A DNA stretch of 8,693 bases from contig CANKON010000046.1 of assembly GCA_947484105.1 (NCBI GenBank), forward strand, positions 1-8,693, in the 5' to 3' direction. This document shows positions 6,713 through 8,693 of the stretch, piece after piece. A program made the translations under genes and the position numbers. The DNA is from Methylococcaceae bacterium. Its GTDB lineage: Bacteria; Pseudomonadota; Gammaproteobacteria; Methylococcales; Methylomonadaceae. How positions within the stretch are numbered: position 1 is the first letter of the stretch; each line of letters opens with the position of its first letter. The notes beneath the pieces are model-generated. The model worked only from the letters and a program-made list of their open reading frames with translations, was not told the origin of the DNA and did not search any database.

Positions 6713-7216
6713 ATGGCAACCATTACATTCCAAGGAACATCGGTACAAACTTGCGCGGATTTGCCTGAAATTGGCAGTATTGCTCCAAATTTTTCATTGG
6801 CAAATATCGAACTCGAAAATGTGACGTTAGAAAATTACGCAGGAAAACGTAAAATTTTAAACATCGTTCCGAGTTTAGACACGCCAACTTGTGCGGCTTC
6901 GGCGCGGAAATTTAATCAAAAAGCGGCGAGTTTAGAAAATACGGTAGTGCTAATTGTGTCGGCAGATTTGCCGTTTGCACAATGCCGTTTTTGTGAAATC
7001 GAAGGTTTGCATGATGTAACGGCGTTATCGTCGTTTCGGAGTTCATTTGCCACGGATTACGGAGTGGGAATTATTGACAGCGCATTAGCGGGATTAACCG
7101 CTCGTGCCATTGTGATTATTGATGAACACAACAAAATTGTGTACACACAACTTGTCCCCGAATTAGCAAATGAACCCGATTATGAATCGGTTTTTACGGC
7201 GTTAAAACTTACCTGA
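6713..7216 (+). CDS. tpx: Thiol peroxidase (atypical 2-Cys peroxiredoxin)
   Basis: Reduces hydrogen peroxide and alkyl hydroperoxides using thioredoxin. The 167-residue length is that of E. coli Tpx. Family signatures are clear: the N-terminal ITFQG start, GKRKILNIVPSLDTPTCAAS (44-63) with the peroxidatic Cys60, and SADLPFAQCRFCEIEGL (83-99) with the resolving Cys94. RAIVIIDEHNKIVYTQLVPE and EPDYESVFTALK complete the usual fold. An extra cysteine, Cys91, makes a CRFC (CxxC) at the resolving site, where E. coli has a serine; Cys14 is also present. The E. coli Cys82 is replaced by isoleucine. The ATG has GAGG (6697-6700) about 12 bases upstream, rather far, so translation may be modest or coupled to the transporter gene. 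Its last 37 bases overlap the end of the convergent cyclase gene. Confidence 0.96.
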   Translation: MATITFQGTSVQTCADLPEIGSIAPNFSLANIELENVTLENYAGKRKILNIVPSLDTPTCAASARKFNQKAASLENTVVLIVSADLPFAQCRFCEIEGLHDVTALSSFRSSFATDYGVGIIDSALAGLTARAIVIIDEHNKIVYTQLVPELANEPDYESVFTALKLT

Positions 7217-8124
7217 TTACCATTTTGAAATAACACCGCTTGATTTCGACCTTGATTTTTAGCGGTGTACAACGCTTCATCGGCTTCACGAATCAATACA
7301 CTTGGATCTTCATCGTGTTGAGGAACACGAATCGAAATGCCTGCACTTATCGTTACCTGTCCAAATTCAGACATGGCGTGCGGTATCGCTAATACTTCTA
7401 GCGTTTGAAATAAATTTTTCATAACCACTAACGGACTGGTTGTTTCGGGAAGAATCATAGCAAACTCTTCACCACCATATCGCGCCACAAAATCAATATT
7501 GCGATTGCAACTATTTGTTAAAAGCTCGGCAATTTGTTTCAAGCATTCATCACCTGCGGGATGTCCATAATAATCGTTATATTTTTTAAAGTTATCCACA
7601 TCTAGCAGCACGACTGTCAAGGACTGTGGCACACGAAGAGCGCGATTCCATTCCATCAATAATTGCCGATCAAAAGAACGTCGATTTGAAATGCACGTCA
7701 AACCATCTGTAATCGCCAGTTGTGTTAAATTTTCTTGTAACTTTTTCAAATCAATTTGATTTTTTACCCGTATCTTGACGATAGCAGGTGAAAACGGTTT
7801 GCTAATAAAATCCGATGCGCCAATTTCCAAACCGCGAATTTCTTCGGTCACGTCAGAATGTGCCGTCACAAAAATAATCGGAATTTCTAGCGTGTTAGGA
7901 TTATTTTTTAATTGTTTGCAGACTTCATAACCATCCATTTCAGGCATGACAACATCAAGCAAAATCAAATCAGGTTTTTCTTGTAACGCGAGTTCGAGTG
8001 CTTTTTTTCCATTCGTTGCAAACGAAATGTCGTAACCTTCATTAAAGATATTGGCTAATAAACGAATGTTATAAGGATCGTCATCCACAATGAGTACACG
8101 CGGATTATTGGCAATATTGAGCAT
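7180..8124 (-). CDS. Response regulator with GGDEF output: REC-diguanylate cyclase (PleD-like)
   Basis: A cytoplasmic 314-residue protein that should make cyclic di-GMP from two GTP when phosphorylated. The receiver domain (about 8-125) has acidic Asp14-16, phosphoacceptor Asp57 in LILLDVVMP, Thr87 in FVTAHS and Lys109 in ISKPF. A helical linker (124-137) leads to the GGDEF domain (about 138-299), with ITDGLTCISNRRSFD, LLDVDNFKKYNDYYGH and the active-site GGEEF at 217-221. The product-inhibition site RxxD (Arg208 to Asp211) has the same spacing to GGEEF as in PleD, so feedback inhibition is expected. The ATG is supported by AGAGG (8131-8135) six bases upstream. It overlaps the preceding histidine phosphotransfer gene by 20 bases, so it is the likely phosphorelay target of that kinase. 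The last 15 or so residues, past the GGDEF fold, are encoded partly over the end of tpx. Confidence 0.95.
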   Translation of the reverse strand: MLNIANNPRVLIVDDDPYNIRLLANIFNEGYDISFATNGKKALELALQEKPDLILLDVVMPEMDGYEVCKQLKNNPNTLEIPIIFVTAHSDVTEEIRGLEIGASDFISKPFSPAIVKIRVKNQIDLKKLQENLTQLAITDGLTCISNRRSFDRQLLMEWNRALRVPQSLTVVLLDVDNFKKYNDYYGHPAGDECLKQIAELLTNSCNRNIDFVARYGGEEFAMILPETTSPLVVMKNLFQTLEVLAIPHAMSEFGQVTISAGISIRVPQHDEDPSVLIREADEALYTAKNQGRNQAVLFQNGNQVSFNAVKTDS

Positions 8125-8693
8125 TTTTTTCCTCTAATAAAAAATTAACGTGTTCCAGAATAGACAAAGCGTTTTTAAAATCGAGCTGTTCAAGCGAAGC
8201 GGTTAATTCCGACACTTCTCGCTCTAAATTTTGTGACAGTAAATACGATTTCAATTGTGTAAAAATCTCAGTCGCTTTGAAATTATTTCCGCGTAATGCC
8301 GTTTGTAATTGCGCGAGTAAATTTTCAAATTCATTCGTCGTTAATAAACTAACATTACTCCCCGAATTTTCAACTACTGGTGGCAGTGTGTTTGCGGCGG
8401 TAATCGCAAATTCAAGTTTATCCGTTAAGTCATTGAGCTGTTCGTCGATTCTATCAAATTCACCTGCACGAAGTTCACTTTCTAAGGTGCTAGCGGCATT
8501 TTTTAAATCATGAGCGGCTAATGTCCCTGCAACTCCTTTTATCGAATGCGCTAATTGAGCCGCTTCATTGAATTTTTGAAGCTGTATGTATTCTCTTAGT
8601 TGAGTAGGTGCGTTCACAAAACGTTTGCCAAAATTGAGCAACAAAGAATGCAATAACGTTGAATTATGATTGCTAAATACCAACGCTTGCATC
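8105..8693 (-). CDS. Hpt-domain C-terminal part of a probable hybrid sensor histidine kinase (cut by right edge)
   Basis: About 195 residues are open from the right edge to a TAA at 8107-8105. The histidine phosphotransfer motif AHSIKGVAGTLAAHDLKNAA lies at visible residues 48-67, with His49 as the phosphorylated residue, followed by an all-helical stretch ending near 100. A linker (103-116) and a second helical part follow (118-188, NEFENLLAQLQ to NALSILEHV), of the kind often found at the end of multi-domain hybrid kinases. The Met at 8692-8690 is at the edge with no visible ribosome site. The helix just after it looks like the first Hpt helix, whose beginning would lie further upstream, so the real start is most likely outside the window. 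A free-standing Hpt protein remains possible. It would pass phosphate to the REC-GGDEF protein encoded by the overlapping downstream gene. Confidence 0.85.
   Translation of the reverse strand, partial: MQALVFSNHNSTLLHSLLLNFGKRFVNAPTQLREYIQLQKFNEAAQLAHSIKGVAGTLAAHDLKNAASTLESELRAGEFDRIDEQLNDLTDKLEFAITAANTLPPVVENSGSNVSLLTTNEFENLLAQLQTALRGNNFKATEIFTQLKSYLLSQNLEREVSELTASLEQLDFKNALSILEHVNFLLEEKNAQYCQ
8131..8135 (-). promoter_or_regulatory. Ribosome binding site of the REC-GGDEF gene, inside the upstream kinase gene
   Basis: AGAGG on the minus strand, followed by six A residues and then ATG 8124-8122. It lies within the last codons of the Hpt gene, so both proteins come from one transcript with likely coupled translation. 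Confidence 0.6.

Noticed and set aside
1..8693. Search for mobile elements, CRISPR-like direct repeats, tRNA or rRNA genes
   Set aside because: No transposase, integrase, spaced direct repeats or cloverleaf sequences were seen by eye; coding is dense and uniform in base use.

Overview
The window is a compact stretch of AT-rich proteobacterial chromosome, most likely gammaproteobacterial. The GlgC aligns residue for residue with the active-site numbering of the E. coli enzyme. The membrane-PAS module and the hybrid-kinase/diguanylate-cyclase pair are of types common in free-living Gammaproteobacteria such as methanotrophs and sulfur oxidisers. The exact lineage cannot be fixed from the sequence alone. 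There are no mobile elements, CRISPR arrays, rRNAs or tRNAs that I can see, and no stretch over about 170 bases lacks a gene.

Region 1 (1-4855) is a glycogen / alpha-glucan locus. The 5' end of glgB (branching enzyme) runs leftward off the window. Diverging from it across about 90 bases is a tight three-gene rightward operon: glgC (ADP-glucose pyrophosphorylase), a GH57 glycoside hydrolase / glucanotransferase whose start overlaps the end of glgC by 11 bases, and malQ (GH77 4-alpha-glucanotransferase) 8 bases further on. A perfect palindromic terminator that can work on both strands closes the operon. GlgC makes ADP-glucose and GlgB branches the polymer. The GH57 and GH77 enzymes probably trim or rearrange alpha-1,4-glucan chains. 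Glycogen synthase (glgA) and phosphorylase are not in the window.

Region 2 (4856-7216) starts with a leftward gene for a small membrane-anchored PAS protein that has no output domain. Diverging from it are a TauE/SafE (TSUP) family membrane transporter and a thiol peroxidase (tpx), probably one transcription unit. The Tpx has an unusual extra cysteine that makes a CxxC at the resolving-cysteine site.

Region 3 (7180-8693) is leftward signalling. It holds the C-terminal Hpt part of what is probably a large hybrid sensor kinase, entering from the right edge, whose last 20 bases overlap the start of a REC-GGDEF diguanylate cyclase response regulator (PleD-like, with intact phosphoacceptor, GGEEF and RxxD inhibitory site). 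The 3' end of the cyclase gene overlaps the 3' end of tpx by 37 bases, tail to tail.

All genes appear intact apart from the two cut by the window edges. I found no clearly undescribed system. The points most worth a second look are the orphan PAS sensor, the Tpx CxxC, the overlapping 3' ends, and the dyad in the glgB/glgC divergent promoter region.
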